DNA from: Aeromicrobium phragmitis
Lineage (GTDB): Bacteria; Actinomycetota; Actinomycetes; Propionibacteriales; Nocardioidaceae
DNA: 64,000 bases
NCBI RefSeq assembly: GCF_003674095.1
Contig: NZ_RDBF01000003.1
Span: forward strand, 124,001-188,000
Reading direction: 5' to 3'
The notes beneath the pieces were generated by a model. It had not been told where the DNA came from and did not search any database. It saw only the letters and a list, made by a program, of their open reading frames with translations. Position 1 is the stretch's first letter. Every line of letters starts with the position of its first letter. Of this stretch, positions 47,078-57,115 are shown piece after piece. A program made the translations under genes and the position numbers.

Positions 47078-47836
47078 ATGCGCGACCTCACGTATCCGCC
47101 GGTGATCCTCACGGCCAAGACGCTGTTCAAGCTCGTGGGCATGAGATTCCAGATGTCCGGCACGGAGAACATTCCCCGACGCGGGGGCGCGGTGCTCGCG
47201 GCGAATCACATCAGCTACGTGGACTTCATCTTCGACGGGCTCGCCGCGCAACCCAGCGGCCGGCTCGTGCGCTTCATGGCCAAGAAGGAGTCGTTCGAGC
47301 ACCCGGTCTCCGGACCGCTCATGCGCTCGTTCCATCACATCTCGGTCGACCGCGAGAACGGCGAGGGCTCCTTCCGCCAGGCGGTCGACTATGCGCGCTC
47401 TGGCGAGATCGTCGGGATCTTCCCCGAGGCCACGATCAGCCGCTCGATGGAGATCAAGGAACTCAAGACCGGTGCCGTCCGGATCGCCGCCGAGGCCGGC
47501 GTCCCGCTGATCCCCATGGTCACCTGGGGGACGCAGTTGCTGAAGACCAAGGACCACCCCAGCGATCTGTGGGGGAGGGGCAAGACCATCGCGCTGCACG
47601 TGGGCGAACCGCTCATGGTCAACGGGGCCGACCCGGTCGCCGAGACCGAGCGGTTGCACGCCGCGATGAGCGCGCTGCTGGACAAGGCGATCACCGAGTA
47701 CCCCATCGCGCCCGAGGGTCAGTGGTGGGCGCCGGCACGGTACGGGGGTCTCGCGCCGACGCCGGAGGAGGCCGCACGGCTCGACGCCGAGGAGAAGGCG
47801 GCCCGCGCCGCGCGACGCTCCACTCCCGAGGCCTGA
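47078..47836 (+). CDS. 1-acyl-sn-glycerol-3-phosphate acyltransferase (PlsC-like)
   Basis: 252 residues. Membrane-associated lysophospholipid acyltransferase. Catalytic H-x4-D is NHISYVD near residue 43; the second block is FPEATISRSMEIKELKTGAVRIA. It probably acylates a lysophosphatidate or related glycolipid; PlsC-like genes are numerous in actinobacteria, so the exact acceptor is unsure. The C-terminal 50 residues are Ala/Glu/Arg-rich. Confidence 0.85.
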   Translation: MRDLTYPPVILTAKTLFKLVGMRFQMSGTENIPRRGGAVLAANHISYVDFIFDGLAAQPSGRLVRFMAKKESFEHPVSGPLMRSFHHISVDRENGEGSFRQAVDYARSGEIVGIFPEATISRSMEIKELKTGAVRIAAEAGVPLIPMVTWGTQLLKTKDHPSDLWGRGKTIALHVGEPLMVNGADPVAETERLHAAMSALLDKAITEYPIAPEGQWWAPARYGGLAPTPEEAARLDAEEKAARAARRSTPEA

Positions 47837-47860
47837 CGCGCCGGCTGGCAGAATGGACCG

Positions 47861-48907
47861 GTGAGCGAACCGCTGGTCCTGGGTATCGAGTCCTCGTGCG
47901 ACGAGACCGGTGTCGGTATCGTCCGCGGCACGACCGTCCTCGCGCATGCCGTCGCCTCGAGCGTCGAGGAGCACGTGCGATTCGGTGGCGTCGTGCCCGA
48001 AGTCGCCAGCCGCGCTCACCTCGAGGCCATGGTGCCGACCCTCGAGCAGGCCTACGCGCAGGCCGGCCTTGATGTCAGCGAGGTCGATGCGATCGCCGTG
48101 ACCTGCGGCCCTGGGCTGACTGGAGCTCTGCTCGTCGGCGTCGCCGCGGCGAAGGCGCTCGCCCTCGCCCACGACAAGCCGCTCTACGGCGTGAACCATC
48201 TCGCCGCCCACGTGGCGGTGGACCAGCTCGAGCACGGTCGCTTCGGCGAGCGGGTGGTGGCGCTGCTGGTCAGCGGCGGACACACCGAACTGCTGCTCGT
48301 CGACGACATCGCCACCGACATCACGTTGCTCGGGGCCACGATCGACGATGCCGCCGGCGAGGCGTTCGACAAGGTCGCGCGGCTGCTCGGGCTGCCGTAT
48401 CCCGGCGGTCCCCAGATCGACCGTGTGGCTCGCGAGGGCGACCCCACGGCCGTCGACTTCCCGCGCGGGCTCACCACCGGTCGCGACCTCGAGCGCTACC
48501 GGTGGGACTTCTCCTTCTCCGGGCTCAAGAGCGCCGTCGCCCGTCACGTCCAGCACGAGCAGCGCATGGGACGCGAGGTCTCAGTGCCCGACATCGCCGC
48601 GTCCTTCCAGGACTCCGTGTGCGACGTCCTGAGCAAGAAGGCCATCGCGGCGTGCGTGGCCCACGACGTTCCGCGTCTCGTCCTCGGCGGTGGTGTGGCG
48701 GCCAATCAGCGGCTGCGGCACTACATCCTGGAACGGGCCGAGGCGGCCGGAGTCGAGGTGCGCATCCCGCCGCCGTCGCTCTGCACGGACAACGGCGCGA
48801 TGGTCGCCGCCCTCGGCGCCGAGCTCGTCGCTCGCGGCGTCGCGCCGTCGTCGCTGGACCTACCGGTCGATTCCGGGATGCCGGTCACGCAGATCGTCGC
48901 GGCCTGA
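47861..48907 (+). CDS. tsaD: tRNA N6-adenosine threonylcarbamoyltransferase TsaD
   Basis: 348 residues, GTG start. It transfers the threonylcarbamoyl group to A37 of ANN-decoding tRNAs, working with TsaB and TsaE encoded upstream. [15 protein letters not shown] is the phosphate-1 motif; the metal-binding His pair lies in [34 protein letters not shown] is the long family signature. The 3' end overlaps the convergent membrane gene by 48 bases. Confidence 0.97.
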   Translation: MSEPLVLGIESSCDETGVGIVRGTTVLAHAVASSVEEHVRFGGVVPEVASRAHLEAMVPTLEQAYAQAGLDVSEVDAIAVTCGPGLTGALLVGVAAAKALALAHDKPLYGVNHLAAHVAVDQLEHGRFGERVVALLVSGGHTELLLVDDIATDITLLGATIDDAAGEAFDKVARLLGLPYPGGPQIDRVAREGDPTAVDFPRGLTTGRDLERYRWDFSFSGLKSAVARHVQHEQRMGREVSVPDIAASFQDSVCDVLSKKAIAACVAHDVPRLVLGGGVAANQRLRHYILERAEAAGVEVRIPPPSLCTDNGAMVAALGAELVARGVAPSSLDLPVDSGMPVTQIVAA

Positions 48908-49597
48908 CGCAGGGGCCATGAGCCGGTCGAGCATCGCCTCGACGGAGACGTCCTGCTCGGCCGCGAGGGCACGCAGGCGAGCCGCGCGAGAGGGGTCGAG
49001 CGTGAGCGGCGCGTTCACCAGGTTCTGGTCCTCCTCGCGGCCACCGAACACGCGCAGCGCGATCAGCGTGAGGCTGCCGAGCGTGTCGAGGATCGCCAGG
49101 ACTCCGAGGAGCCTCATCACCCCGTCGTCGAAACCGCCGTCGCTGAGGACGAGCGCGGTGATGAGCGCGGCCAGCGCGACCGCGACCACGGCCGTCGCAA
49201 TGAGGAGCCAGTCCACGCGGCGCCGAGCGCTGCTGCTGAGTCCGCCTAGGAGACTGAGCTGGGTCAGGGTCAATGCCCACGTGATCGAGACGCCGTAGAC
49301 GTCCCACCATGCCTGCGACCCCGAGACGTCCGACCAGATCATGGCCAAGGACATCAGAACGGGGATCGCCGTGACCGCCGCCGCGACCGCGCCGACCGGC
49401 CACCAGGGGCTGGCGGCGGACGTCAGGTGGCAGAGGGCCGCCAGGGAAGCGAGACCGACGACCAGTGTCGTCAGCAGGATGTCCGCCTGAAGCGAGCCGA
49501 AGGGGCCGGGACTCAGCAGCGCGTAGATGCCGAGCGCCGCCGCCAAGGAGAATGCGCCGATGACCAGCCGGGCGACGATCCGCCGCAGGGGTTCCAT
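48860..49597 (-). CDS. Hypothetical multi-pass membrane protein
   Basis: 245 residues from ATG 49597 (ATG 49609 also in frame). There are six hydrophobic segments within the first 190 residues, then a soluble tail ([33 protein letters not shown]), which resembles a small ribbon-helix-helix-like or helical module. I do not recognise the family. The last 16 codons overlap tsaD on the opposite strand, so the very end could be read differently, but the frame stays open to TGA. Confidence 0.6.
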   Translation of the reverse strand: MEPLRRIVARLVIGAFSLAAALGIYALLSPGPFGSLQADILLTTLVVGLASLAALCHLTSAASPWWPVGAVAAAVTAIPVLMSLAMIWSDVSGSQAWWDVYGVSITWALTLTQLSLLGGLSSSARRRVDWLLIATAVVAVALAALITALVLSDGGFDDGVMRLLGVLAILDTLGSLTLIALRVFGGREEDQNLVNAPLTLDPSRAARLRALAAEQDVSVEAMLDRLMAPASGRDDLRDRHPGIDR

Positions 49598-49661
49598 GAC
49601 CCGAAGCATGGCACAACCGACGCCTGCTGCGGCTCGCGATGAGTGAGCCGGCGGATGTGGG

Positions 49662-50834
49662 TCACGACGACGGGTTGGACTCGCTGGAGCGCACCCAGAA
49701 GACACGGCCGGCACCGTCGACGCGGGTGAGCACGAGCGTGGCAGGGGTGGAACCGCGGGCCTTGAGCCGCGCGATCAGGTGCTCGGGCACGATGTCGACT
49801 CCGCGCTTCTTGACCGTGAGTGTTCCCAGATCGCGCTCGCGAAGGGCCGCGCGCAGTGCCTTCTCGCGGAACGGCAGTTCCTCGATGATCTCGAACCAGC
49901 GTCCCAGCGACCCCTGCGGTTCCGCGTCGGTCGTGACGTAGGCGATGTGCGGGTCGAGGAGCGCGCCGTCGAGGTCCTCGGCCAACTCGGCCACGAGCCC
50001 GGCCCGGATGACGGCATCGTCGGGCTCCACGAGATAGCGCCGCGGATCGCCGATCACCGCTGGGGTGTCGCGTGCCGTGAGCGAATCGCCCGATGGGAGC
50101 ACCGTCGCGCGCCGGCTCGTCCGGGCGAAGGGAGCGCCCCACAGAGATGCTTCGACGAGGGAGCCCCCGTCGCTCACCCACTCGGCCTCCACCCCGGCCG
50201 GAATGGCCGAATGCGCGATCCCGGGCATGAGCTTGGCGACCGCGGGCCCGTCGAGCAACGACGCCACCCAGTCCCACGGTGGGACGAGCCCGTCAAGGGT
50301 CGTGACACGACCCCGGCCATCGCGGCGGGCCGGATCGACGAAGACGACCTCGTCGGAGCGCGGTGCCACCGTCAGGGCGTCGGCCTCGACGACATCACCG
50401 GGAAGTCCGAGCGCCGCGAGATTGGCGCGGGCGATCGCCGCGCGGACGGGGTCGAGTTCCACACCGCGCACCCGGAGGCCGGCCTGAGCGCACGCGATGA
50501 GATCGCCGCCGATCCCGCATCCCAAATCGATCACGGCGCCGGCCCCCGAAGCGGCGAGCCGGGCGGCGCGGTGCCGGGCGACGGCGCCGCGGGTGGACTG
50601 CTCGAGGGCGTCGTGCGTGAAGTACAGGGCCGCGGCGTCGGGCCCGAACTTGACGATCGCCCTCCCGCGCAGATGACACTGGGTGACCGCGGCCGCCACG
50701 AGGGCCGGGGCGTGACGTTCGCGCAGCCGGGTGCCGAGGGCGAGCTCAGACTCGACACCGGCCCGGTCGTGCACCTCCGCGAGGAGGTGCTGACCTTCAG
50801 CGGTCAGCAGGCGTTCGAAGGTCTCGCGATTCAC
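49662..50834 (-). CDS. THUMP-like class I methyltransferase
   Basis: 390 residues from GTG 50834, with CACAAT six bases upstream (likely leaderless). The longer in-frame start at 50900 falls inside the first CIRCE operator and is rejected. The SAM motif is VIDLGCGIGGDLIA and the following acidic residue lies in VRGVELDPVRAAIA; EVVFVDPARRDGRGR is the motif-IV region. The C-terminal third fits the THUMP-like RNA-binding module annotated in such actinobacterial proteins. RNA methylation is likely; the site is unknown. Confidence 0.78.
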   Translation of the reverse strand: MNRETFERLLTAEGQHLLAEVHDRAGVESELALGTRLRERHAPALVAAAVTQCHLRGRAIVKFGPDAAALYFTHDALEQSTRGAVARHRAARLAASGAGAVIDLGCGIGGDLIACAQAGLRVRGVELDPVRAAIARANLAALGLPGDVVEADALTVAPRSDEVVFVDPARRDGRGRVTTLDGLVPPWDWVASLLDGPAVAKLMPGIAHSAIPAGVEAEWVSDGGSLVEASLWGAPFARTSRRATVLPSGDSLTARDTPAVIGDPRRYLVEPDDAVIRAGLVAELAEDLDGALLDPHIAYVTTDAEPQGSLGRWFEIIEELPFREKALRAALRERDLGTLTVKKRGVDIVPEHLIARLKARGSTPATLVLTRVDGAGRVFWVRSSESNPSS

Positions 50835-50893
50835 CTGGCCATTGTGCCGAGGAAAGGCGCAGGGGGCGTCGGCTGCCGCGCTGCGGCCGACTT

Positions 50894-50920
50894 TTAGCAC
50901 TCCCTTGGGGTGAGTGCCAG
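50894..50920 (+). promoter_or_regulatory. CIRCE operator 1 (HrcA site)
   Basis: TTAGCACTC, 9 bases, GAGTGCCAG: eight of nine left-arm bases pair with the consensus right arm. CIRCE is bound by the heat-shock repressor HrcA. It overlaps the -35 region. Confidence 0.9.
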
Positions 50921-50934
50921 AGCTTTGCTATCGT
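50905..50934 (+). promoter_or_regulatory. groES-groEL promoter
   Basis: TTGGGG (50905-50910), 18-base spacer, TATCGT (50929-50934). The -35 lies within CIRCE 1 and transcription would start about where CIRCE 2 begins, so both operators can block polymerase. Confidence 0.7.
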
Positions 50935-50939
50935 GCTGA

Positions 50940-50966
50940 TTAGCACTCCGGTTCGCCGAGTGCCAG
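50940..50966 (+). promoter_or_regulatory. CIRCE operator 2 (HrcA site)
   Basis: TTAGCACTC, 9 bases, GAGTGCCAG; same arms as operator 1 with a different spacer. It lies at the expected transcription start. Confidence 0.9.
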
Positions 50967-51054
50967 CTTCATCGGTGGCCTCGACCCCCGCGACGGCGCG
51001 GCCACCGCCATACCTGAATTCGTAGCAGTAACCGTCGAAAGGGGAGGTCGACCA

Positions 51055-51351
51055 GTGTCGGTCACCATCAAGCCGCTCGAGGATCGGGTCGTCGTCAAGG
51101 CGCTCGAGGCCGAGCAGACCACCGCATCCGGTCTCGTGATTCCGGACACCGCCAAGGAGAAGCCTCAGGAGGGTGAAGTCGTGGCCGTGGGCCCCGGCCG
51201 CTTCAACGAGGACGGCGACGACCGCATCCCGGTCGACGTCAAGGTCGGTGACAAGGTCATCTTCAGCAAGTACGGCGGCACCGAGGTCAAGTACGACGGC
51301 GAGGAGTTCCTCATCCTCTCCGCGCGCGACATCCTCGCGGTCGTCTCGTGA
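51055..51351 (+). CDS. groES: Co-chaperonin GroES
   Basis: 98 residues, GTG start with GGGGAGG upstream. [38 protein letters not shown] is the GroES signature including the mobile loop that docks on GroEL. It caps the chaperonin cage. Expression should be under HrcA control through the two CIRCE sites. Confidence 0.98.
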   Translation: MSVTIKPLEDRVVVKALEAEQTTASGLVIPDTAKEKPQEGEVVAVGPGRFNEDGDDRIPVDVKVGDKVIFSKYGGTEVKYDGEEFLILSARDILAVVS

Positions 51352-51357
51352 GGTCTC

Positions 51358-51396
51358 GCCCCGGCGCCGCGACGGCGCCGGGGCGGCCACATTTTT
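51358..51396 (+). terminator. Terminator-like hairpin with T-run between groES and groEL
   Basis: Perfect 12-bp stem (GCCCCGGCGCCG 51358-51369, complement 51373-51384) with a 3-base loop, then five T at 51392-51396. It lies 7 bases after groES and 37 bases before groEL. It has a T-run close behind, which the other terminators described here lack, so it probably ends or attenuates part of the groES transcripts. Confidence 0.7.
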
Positions 51397-51402
51397 CGTT
51401 GA

Positions 51403-53034
<1,632 letters not shown>

Positions 53035-53049
53035 TCGTCACCCGTCCCG

Positions 53050-53087
53050 CAGCAGGGCCCGGAGCCACTCGGCTCCGGGCCCTGCTG
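53050..53087 (+). terminator. Hairpin terminator after groEL
   Basis: Perfect 17-bp stem (CAGCAGGGCCCGGAGCC at 53050-53066, complement 53071-53087) with loop ACTC, 16 bases after the groEL stop. No T-run. Confidence 0.85.
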
Positions 53088-53189
53088 TCGTGTGGGCGGT
53101 GCCGGTGAGGGGCGGTGGGAGGATGGGGACACGAGCCAGCAGCGAGCCTTCTCGTCGCGATCCGTCACCGAGCCGTCAGGAGTGGCAGC

Positions 53190-53814
53190 ATGAGCGCCTC
53201 CATCGACCTGGCCTATCCGTTCGCAGGTCGCTGGCTCGTCCAGAACAGTCCCGAGAACCGGGTTCCCAGCCACGGGACGCGCGCGTTCGCCACGTCCTAC
53301 GCGATCGACTTCGTGCCGGTCGCCGCGCATGGCCGCACCGCCCGATCACCGTCCGTTCGCTCCTGCGGCCCGAGCCCACCGACCGATTTCCCGGCTTCGG
53401 GCGTCCGATCCTGGCGCCTACCGGAGGCATCGTCGTCGCCGCGCACGATGACGAGCCCGATCATCCGGCCTATCGCGGCCTGCCCTCGATCGGCTACGCG
53501 CTGACCCAGCGGCGGCGAGCCGCAGCGGGCTGGGTCGCACTCGCCGGAACCACGTCATGATCGACTGCGGCGGCATCGTCGTCGCCCTCTGTCATCTGCG
53601 CCGGGGCAGCATCCAGGTTCACGAAGGTCAGCAGGTGCGGGCCGGGGACGTGCTCGGTGCCTGCGGGAACTCCGGCAACAGCACCGAACCCCACCTCCAC
53701 GTCCAGGCGATCGACCACCGCGACGTCGCGCGCGCCAGCGCCGTGCCGCTGACGTTCGGCGGATCGCTACCGGCCAACGGCGAGGTGGTCGACGTGCGAG
53801 AGCTGCACGGTTAA
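53190..53814 (+). pseudogene. M23/LytM-type metallopeptidase with two frameshifts
   Basis: Three frames must be joined. The first, from ATG 53190, reads MSASIDLAYPFAGRWLVQN to AHGRTA. The second reads PITVRSLLRPEPTDRFPGFGRP to GWVALAG. The third reads NHVMIDCGGIVVALCHL to VRELHG. The breaks lie near 53340 and near 53548, each equivalent to one missing base, both beside C or G/C runs (GCCC for GCCCC; GCCGGAAC for GCCGGCAAC). The zinc ligands survive: H and D in SHGTRAFATSYAIDF and HLH in PHLHVQ. No signal peptide, so even the intact protein would be cytoplasmic. It could be a recent pseudogene or two sequencing errors. Confidence 0.75.
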
Positions 53815-53894
53815 CGCCGGTGTAGCCGTGGTGGCAGCGCGAGTCGTCCACTCATCGAGTGCGCCCAGGCGATGCACGACCCATCTCTCTGCTC

Positions 53895-55100
53895 TCACGC
53901 CGCTTGCGGTGCGGTACGCGTCGCCAGTCGGCGAGTCAGCACCCCGGCGAGGACGAAGAGTGCGGCGAGCGCGGCCCAGCCGCGAGCGCCGCCCTCGACG
54001 GCGAGAACGGTCACCACGGCGGGAGCGATCATCGAGGACACCGACATGCAGCCGTTGAGGACCCCTTGGTACGCCCCCATCTGCTCATGGTCGGCGAAGG
54101 CGTACCCCAACCCCCAGCCGGCCGCGGAGCCGATCACCTCGGCGACCGAATGGACACTCGCGGCGATCACCGCGATGACGACTGCCACGAGCAGTGGCGC
54201 CTGAGCGACCGCCGCCCACGCCAGGCTCGCGATCCCCATGAGCCAGCCGGCCCGTGCCATGAGACGGCCGGCGACGACGGGGTCGTCCGTGCCACGCGAG
54301 AGCCGTACTTGCAGGGTCACCACCACGACGGTGTTGAGCACCAGCAGCGGCGACACCAGCGCGGCGGGAACCTCGGTGTGGTCCACCAGCCACAGCGGCA
54401 CGGCGACCTCGTACACCGCGAACTGGAGCATGAAGAGGGCATTGAGCACGGCAAACGTCACGTAGCGACGGTCTCGCCAGGGAGAGCCTCCTCGACGCGC
54501 CACCAATGCGGAGTCGGGGTTTTCCTGGGTGGCGGCGGGCAGTCCCAAGGCGGCCACGGCAGCGCCGACATACGCCGCCGCTGCGACGACGAACGCTGTC
54601 CGAAAGGCGCCGGCCGACCCGATGGCGAGCGGTATGGCAGCAGCCAAGCTGCCGACAGCGATACCGGCGTTGACAGTGACACGGAGTACGGCGCGCGCGT
54701 TGACCCGGTCGGCCCCGGTGAAGACGGTTCCGACGACCGTGCTGCGGACCGTGCTGGCAGCGCGGTTGCTGCCGAACAGCACGCACGCGGAAACCGTCGC
54801 CGTGGCAAGGCCGGGGGAGAGCGCCAACGCCGCGAGGGCCACCGCTTCGCCGAGGAGACAGCCAGGAAGAAGGCGCCGCGGAGGGAGCTGGTCCGCCAGC
54901 CGCCCGGCCAGGATGCTCGTTGCCACGCCGATCGCCCCGGCCACGGTGAGGACGCCGCCGACGGCTGCCGGCCGTGCGTCGAACGTGAACGCGAGGTGCA
55001 GCGCGAGAAGCACGATCGAGATGCCACGCCCGAGGGAGTTGACGGCAGTGGCGGTGACGAGCGGAGCGAAGGCGGGATGGTGACGCAGCGAGGAAGACAC
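53895..55100 (-). CDS. MFS transporter
   Basis: 401 residues, 12 hydrophobic segments, GTG start. AGRLADQLPPRRLLPGCLLG is the motif-A-like loop. The pattern matches the 12-segment actinobacterial MFS exporters often paired with ArsR regulators. It is divergent from the ArsR-like gene, with only 55 bases between the two starts, which holds an inverted repeat. It is therefore a probable target of that regulator. Substrate unknown. Confidence 0.83.
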   Translation of the reverse strand: MSSSLRHHPAFAPLVTATAVNSLGRGISIVLLALHLAFTFDARPAAVGGVLTVAGAIGVATSILAGRLADQLPPRRLLPGCLLGEAVALAALALSPGLATATVSACVLFGSNRAASTVRSTVVGTVFTGADRVNARAVLRVTVNAGIAVGSLAAAIPLAIGSAGAFRTAFVVAAAAYVGAAVAALGLPAATQENPDSALVARRGGSPWRDRRYVTFAVLNALFMLQFAVYEVAVPLWLVDHTEVPAALVSPLLVLNTVVVVTLQVRLSRGTDDPVVAGRLMARAGWLMGIASLAWAAVAQAPLLVAVVIAVIAASVHSVAEVIGSAAGWGLGYAFADHEQMGAYQGVLNGCMSVSSMIAPAVVTVLAVEGGARGWAALAALFVLAGVLTRRLATRTAPQAA

Positions 55101-55138
55101 CCAGTGATCCCACCCGCTCCGAGCGCCCAGGGGAATGG

Positions 55139-55157
55139 ATGTAGCATGCAGCTACAT
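55139..55157. promoter_or_regulatory. Probable operator between the MFS and ArsR-like genes
   Basis: ATGTAGC (55139-55145), 5 bases, GCTACAT (55151-55157): a perfect inverted repeat reaching into the regulator's start codon and containing its likely -10 (TAGCAT 55142-55147). Confidence 0.6.
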
Positions 55158-56121
55158 GCTCACGTACGAGCTCACCGGGCCCTCCGTCGGCGACGTGAGA
55201 TTCGGGCTGTCGCCACTGACCGAACTCTCACTGAGCCTGCGGACCTTCGTCGATCCGTCGCGCTACCCGTTACAGCTTCCCTGGGTCCGGCGCACCGCGG
55301 CCGCTCGCCAGTCGTTGGACCGCCGGGCGCTCGCCGGCCTCGTGAACCGGCGCCTCTGGACGCCTGACTTCCTCAACCCGCGTCCGTCGTCGCCCCTGAC
55401 CCGAATCGAGGACGAGTTCGAGGCACTCGGCCGTATCGACGCCGCAACATTTCGCGCAGGACTGAGGTCGGTGCATGGGGCGGTGCCGCCCGTGTATCGG
55501 GGACCCCACGCCGCCGCGGTCGAACGGATGCTGGCCGCGCTGCGGAGTCTGTGGGGAGCCTGTTTCGTGCCGTATTGGGACCGGATGCGAGCGGTACTCG
55601 AGGCCGACATCGTGCATCGGGGCCGGGTGATCGTCACCGAGGGACTCGGGACGATGGTCGCGCAGTTGAGCCCCGGCCGGATCTCCTGGGGCGGGTCCGC
55701 GGTCCACGTGGCGTTGCGAGATCCCCGCGCTCGTCGAGTCGAGGTAGGTGCCGAAGGTCTGATGCTGGTCCCGACGCTGTTCTCCACCGGCGCCTCGGCA
55801 CCGGTGGACGACGACGGTCCTCCCCAGGTTCTCTACCCGGCCCGCGGCCAGGCGGCGTTGTGGGAAGCCCGGCCGCGGCGGGGCCATCGCGAACTCGTGG
55901 AACTCCTGGGAGCGCCGCGCGCCGGTCTGCTCGTCATGCTCGGTGAGCCCGCATCCTCCACCGAATTGGGCATCCGGCTGGGTATCACCACCTCCGCAGT
56001 GAACCAGCACCTTCGCGTGCTGCACCGCGCCGGCTTGCTGAGCAAGGCGCGCCACGGCCGCAGCGTGCTCTATCTCCGCAGTGAATTGGGGGAGCGGCTC
56101 GCCGTCGAGTCCGGCGGGTGA
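55156..56121 (+). CDS. ArsR-family transcriptional regulator (DUF5937-like)
   Basis: 321 residues from ATG 55156; ATG 55135 is in frame but lies upstream of the likely -10 box. Residues 1 to about 230 form a non-DNA-binding domain (LTYELTGPSVGDVRFGLSPLTEL start), as in the long ArsR proteins with DUF5937. A C-terminal winged helix follows: LGEPASSTELGIRLGITTSAVNQHLRVLHRAGLLSKARHGRSVLYL. No Cys metal-binding pair is seen, so it probably senses another ligand. It likely controls the divergent MFS gene and itself. Confidence 0.8.
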   Translation: MLTYELTGPSVGDVRFGLSPLTELSLSLRTFVDPSRYPLQLPWVRRTAAARQSLDRRALAGLVNRRLWTPDFLNPRPSSPLTRIEDEFEALGRIDAATFRAGLRSVHGAVPPVYRGPHAAAVERMLAALRSLWGACFVPYWDRMRAVLEADIVHRGRVIVTEGLGTMVAQLSPGRISWGGSAVHVALRDPRARRVEVGAEGLMLVPTLFSTGASAPVDDDGPPQVLYPARGQAALWEARPRRGHRELVELLGAPRAGLLVMLGEPASSTELGIRLGITTSAVNQHLRVLHRAGLLSKARHGRSVLYLRSELGERLAVESGG

Positions 56122-56155
56122 ACCCCGCCCGGAACGCGTGACAGCGGACAGGAGC

Positions 56156-56180
56156 GATGTTACATTGGCAGTGTCACATC
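56156..56180. promoter_or_regulatory. Probable operator upstream of the diiron oxygenase
   Basis: GATGTTACA (56156-56164), 7 bases, TGTCACATC (56172-56180): 8 of 9 positions pair. It includes a TACATT that could be the -10. The TGT-n-ACA half-sites resemble TetR-family operators. No TetR gene is adjacent. Confidence 0.55.
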
Positions 56181-56197
56181 GAAGGGGATGATGCACG

Positions 56198-57106
56198 ATG
56201 ACCGCAACCGCCGTGGAGTTCCGCCAGCAGATCGATCCCGACGGCACGCTCGAGCGACTGCTCGAGTCGGCCGCGACGCTCTCCTACGATCCCGATCAGG
56301 AGATCGACTGGGAGGCCCCGCTCGACCCCACCAAGTACGGCCTCAACCCCGAGTGGTCGACGCTGTACGGCACCCGCCTGTGGGACGAGATGAGCGAGGA
56401 GCAGCGCATCGAGCTCACGCGTCACGAGGTCGGCTCGATCATGAGCACCGGCATCTGGTTCGAGATGATCCTCCAGCAGATGCTGCTGCGCGACCAGTAC
56501 TGCGGCGTCTACGGGGGCTCGGAGTTCCAGTTCGCCCTGACCGAGATCGCCGACGAGTGCCGCCACTCGCTGATGTTCGCCAAGACGTGCACGAAGATGG
56601 GCGTCCCGCACTACAAGCCGAAGCGCCACGTGCAGGAGCTGGCCCGCGGGCTCAAGACCCTCGCCGGAGGCGAGATCGCCTACGGCGGCATCCTCGTGGC
56701 CGAGGAGATCCTCGACGTCATGCAGCGCGACTGGATGCGTGGTGAGAACGTCCTCCACGAAGTGCGCACGACGAGCAAGATCCACGTCGTGGAGGAGGCG
56801 CGGCACATGAAGTTCGCCCGCCACGAGATCCGCGAGCACCTCAAGGACGCCAGTCCGCTGCGGCGCAAGGCCAGCGCCACGTTCATCGCCGGGGCCGCCA
56901 AGTTCGTGGTCGAGTCGATGGTCAGCGACGAGGTGTACGCCAACGTCGGTCTGGACCGCGACCGCGCGGTCGCCGAAGCCAAGGCGAACACCCACCATCA
57001 CAACCTCATGCGCATGAGCTGCGTCCATCTCATGGACTTCCTGTCCGAGGCCGGCCTGCTGACGCCGTACGCCATGCGGTTGTACCGCAGCGTCCACATG
57101 CTCTGA
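56198..57106 (+). CDS. Diiron oxygenase, AurF-like
   Basis: 302 residues, GAAGGGG before ATG. Ferritin-like helical protein of the p-aminobenzoate N-oxygenase AurF family. Iron ligands are expected in EIADECRH (about residues 116-123), AEEILDVMQRD (about 169) and VEEARHMKFARHE (about 199-207), all intact. AurF itself oxidises an aryl amine to a nitro group; most actinobacterial homologues are uncharacterised. The adjacent ferredoxin-reductase fusion 9 bases downstream is a likely electron donor. Function as an N-oxygenase or desaturase is inference. Confidence 0.8.
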   Translation: MTATAVEFRQQIDPDGTLERLLESAATLSYDPDQEIDWEAPLDPTKYGLNPEWSTLYGTRLWDEMSEEQRIELTRHEVGSIMSTGIWFEMILQQMLLRDQYCGVYGGSEFQFALTEIADECRHSLMFAKTCTKMGVPHYKPKRHVQELARGLKTLAGGEIAYGGILVAEEILDVMQRDWMRGENVLHEVRTTSKIHVVEEARHMKFARHEIREHLKDASPLRRKASATFIAGAAKFVVESMVSDEVYANVGLDRDRAVAEAKANTHHHNLMRMSCVHLMDFLSEAGLLTPYAMRLYRSVHML

Positions 57107-57115
57107 GCGTCACCG

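Noticed and set aside
53190-53814. Programmed frameshifting in the M23 gene
   Set aside because: Two separate breaks without a slippery heptamer; simple one-base losses beside C/G runs explain them.
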